Assembly: GCF_012927105.1 (NCBI RefSeq)
Contig: NZ_JABBFV010000014.1
Location: forward strand, 1 to 64,000
Length of the DNA stretch: 64,000 nucleotides
Source: Sphingobium psychrophilum
GTDB taxonomy: Bacteria > Pseudomonadota > Alphaproteobacteria > Sphingomonadales > Sphingomonadaceae
Reading direction: 5' to 3'
Position 1 is the first letter of the stretch. Every line of letters starts with the position of its first letter. The translations under genes were made by a program, and so were the position numbers. Of this stretch, positions 63,078-64,000 are shown in pieces. The notes beneath the pieces were generated by a model that searched no databases, had not been told where the DNA came from, and saw only the letters and a list, made by a program, of their open reading frames with translations.

Positions 63078-64000
63078 ATGATCGGCCGCCTTACCTTGAG
63101 CGATTTCCGCAATCACGCGGATGCGCTGATCCTGCCCCATCATAATTTCATCCTGCTGACCGGCGACAATGGCGCGGGGAAGACCAATATATTGGAAGCG
63201 GTGTCGATGCTGGCACCCGGCCGCGGGCTGCGTGGCGCGCCGCTGTCCGCGATGGCGCGGCAGGAGGGGGGCGGCGGTTTCGGTGTCGCGGCGGAGGTGG
63301 ACGGCGTGGTGCTGGGCACGGGCGTCACGGCGGGCAGTCCCGAGCGGCGGCAGGTGCGGATCGGCGGCGTGGCCTCTTCCGCCAATGCGCTGGCCGATCA
63401 TCTGGCGATCGTCTGGCTTACCCCGGCGATGGATCGGTTGTTCCTCGACAGTCCCGGCGGGCGGCGGCGCTTCCTCGACCGGCTGACGCTGGCGCTGCAT
63501 CCGGCCCATGCGATGCACAGCGCGCGCTATGACGCGGCGATGCGCGCGCGCAACCGGCTGCTGGCCGACCTGCGCCGGGCCGATCCGGCCTGGCTGTCGG
63601 CGCTGGAGGCGCAGATGGGGGAGCATGGCGCGGCGCTGGCTGGCGCGCGGGCCGATCTGGTGGCGCGACTGAACGCCATGCTGGCGGATCAGCCCGACGA
63701 GCCCTTCGCCCGGCCGCGGATCGCAATCGAGGGCGGAGAGGCTGGCGACGACGCGCTGGCGGATCGGCTGGCGCGCGAGCGGCGGCGCGATGCGGCGGCG
63801 GGGCGGACGCTGTCCGGGCCGCATCGCCACGACCTGTCCGTCATCCATATCGCGAAGGGCCAGCCTGCCGCGCTCTGTTCGACTGGCGAGCAAAAAGCGC
63901 TGCTGCTCTCGATGCTGCTCGCCCATGCCGCGCTGGTAGCCACGACACGCGGCCAGCCACCCGTGCTGCTGCTGGATGAGGTTGCGGCGCATCTCGACCC
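63078..64000 (+). CDS. recF: DNA repair/recombination ATPase RecF (3' end outside window)
   Basis: It loads RecA at gaps together with RecO and RecR. The frame begins [20 protein letters not shown] and stays open to the window edge (307 codons). Walker A is [20 protein letters not shown]; the region [20 protein letters not shown] is RecF-specific; the ABC-type signature lies in [20 protein letters not shown], and Walker [12 protein letters not shown] is at the very end. About 50 further residues would be expected beyond the window. Confidence 0.95.
   Translation, partial: MIGRLTLSDFRNHADALILPHHNFILLTGDNGAGKTNILEAVSMLAPGRGLRGAPLSAMARQEGGGGFGVAAEVDGVVLGTGVTAGSPERRQVRIGGVASSANALADHLAIVWLTPAMDRLFLDSPGGRRRFLDRLTLALHPAHAMHSARYDAAMRARNRLLADLRRADPAWLSALEAQMGEHGAALAGARADLVARLNAMLADQPDEPFARPRIAIEGGEAGDDALADRLARERRRDAAAGRTLSGPHRHDLSVIHIAKGQPAALCSTGEQKALLLSMLLAHAALVATTRGQPPVLLLDEVAAHLD

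Noticed and set aside
1..64000. Prophage or integrated conjugative element
   Set aside because: No integrase, structural, conjugation or partition genes were found; the tRNA-Glu gene at 57243 is not followed by an integrase or an obvious repeated tRNA end.

Overview
This window is about 66 percent GC chromosomal DNA from an alphaproteobacterium, most likely a sphingomonad (Sphingobium/Sphingomonas group). The evidence is the protein style, the conserved blocks pyrE-pdxJ-acpS-lepB, cckA-response regulator-recA and a cytochrome c oxidase operon with ctaB-small ORF-ctaG, an alphaproteobacterial LexA box in front of recA, and short palindromic intergenic repeats typical of these genomes. Nearly everything is core housekeeping. 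The accessory material is at the left edge (1-6850) and in a few patches near 29.6-30.2, 33.6, 36.2-38.1 and 58.1-59.9 kb.

Layout. 1-604: the right end of an IS256-family element, which has cut off the 3' end of an outer-membrane efflux gene. That gene is the last member of a TetR-MFS-HlyD-OMF efflux operon (601-5320) and also carries a frameshift. 5.6-6.6 kb: an ohr-ohrR peroxide-defence pair behind a 42-bp palindromic operator, then an IS5 remnant. 6.9-11 kb: cysQ-type phosphatase, pmbA, nudC, mutY on the minus strand. 11-16.6 kb: dciA, two DsbA-like thiol oxidoreductases, smc. 16.6-21 kb: an unknown small protein, an AI-2E family permease, lepB-acpS-pdxJ-pyrE. 21.2-29.6 kb: ctaC, ctaD, ctaB, a small ORF, ctaG, ctaE, surf1, thrC and a methyltransferase. 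29.7-31.7 kb: small proteins and rnd. 31.8-36.2 kb: aspS, ppk2 and a soluble chemoreceptor. 36.3-37.9 kb: a class B3-like metallo-beta-lactamase divergent from an internally deleted LysR regulator. 38.1-48.8 kb: greB, slt, dapA, smpB, cckA, a FAT-GUY response regulator, recA, a transglutaminase-like protein and a PD-(D/E)XK-like protein. 48.9-55.2 kb: tamB-tamA. 55.4-64 kb: recJ, tRNA-Glu, a cyclophilin, stress-type small proteins, a periplasmic peroxiredoxin and the start of recF.

How the genes work together. The oxidase block holds three structural subunits plus heme O synthesis (CtaB), CuB insertion (CtaG) and SURF1 assembly. CckA, the single-domain regulator and SOS-controlled RecA form a cell-cycle/stress neighbourhood. 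TamA and TamB form the outer-membrane assembly/lipid transport module. RecJ, RecF, RecA, MutY, SMC and DciA make this window unusually rich in DNA maintenance genes. I found no CRISPR array, prophage or obviously new multi-gene defence system. The most interesting points are decayed or rearranged genes (OMF, LysR, DUF2061), a beta-lactamase with glutamate at a metal-ligand position, several operator palindromes, at least four palindromic repeat families, and a few unexplained small proteins.
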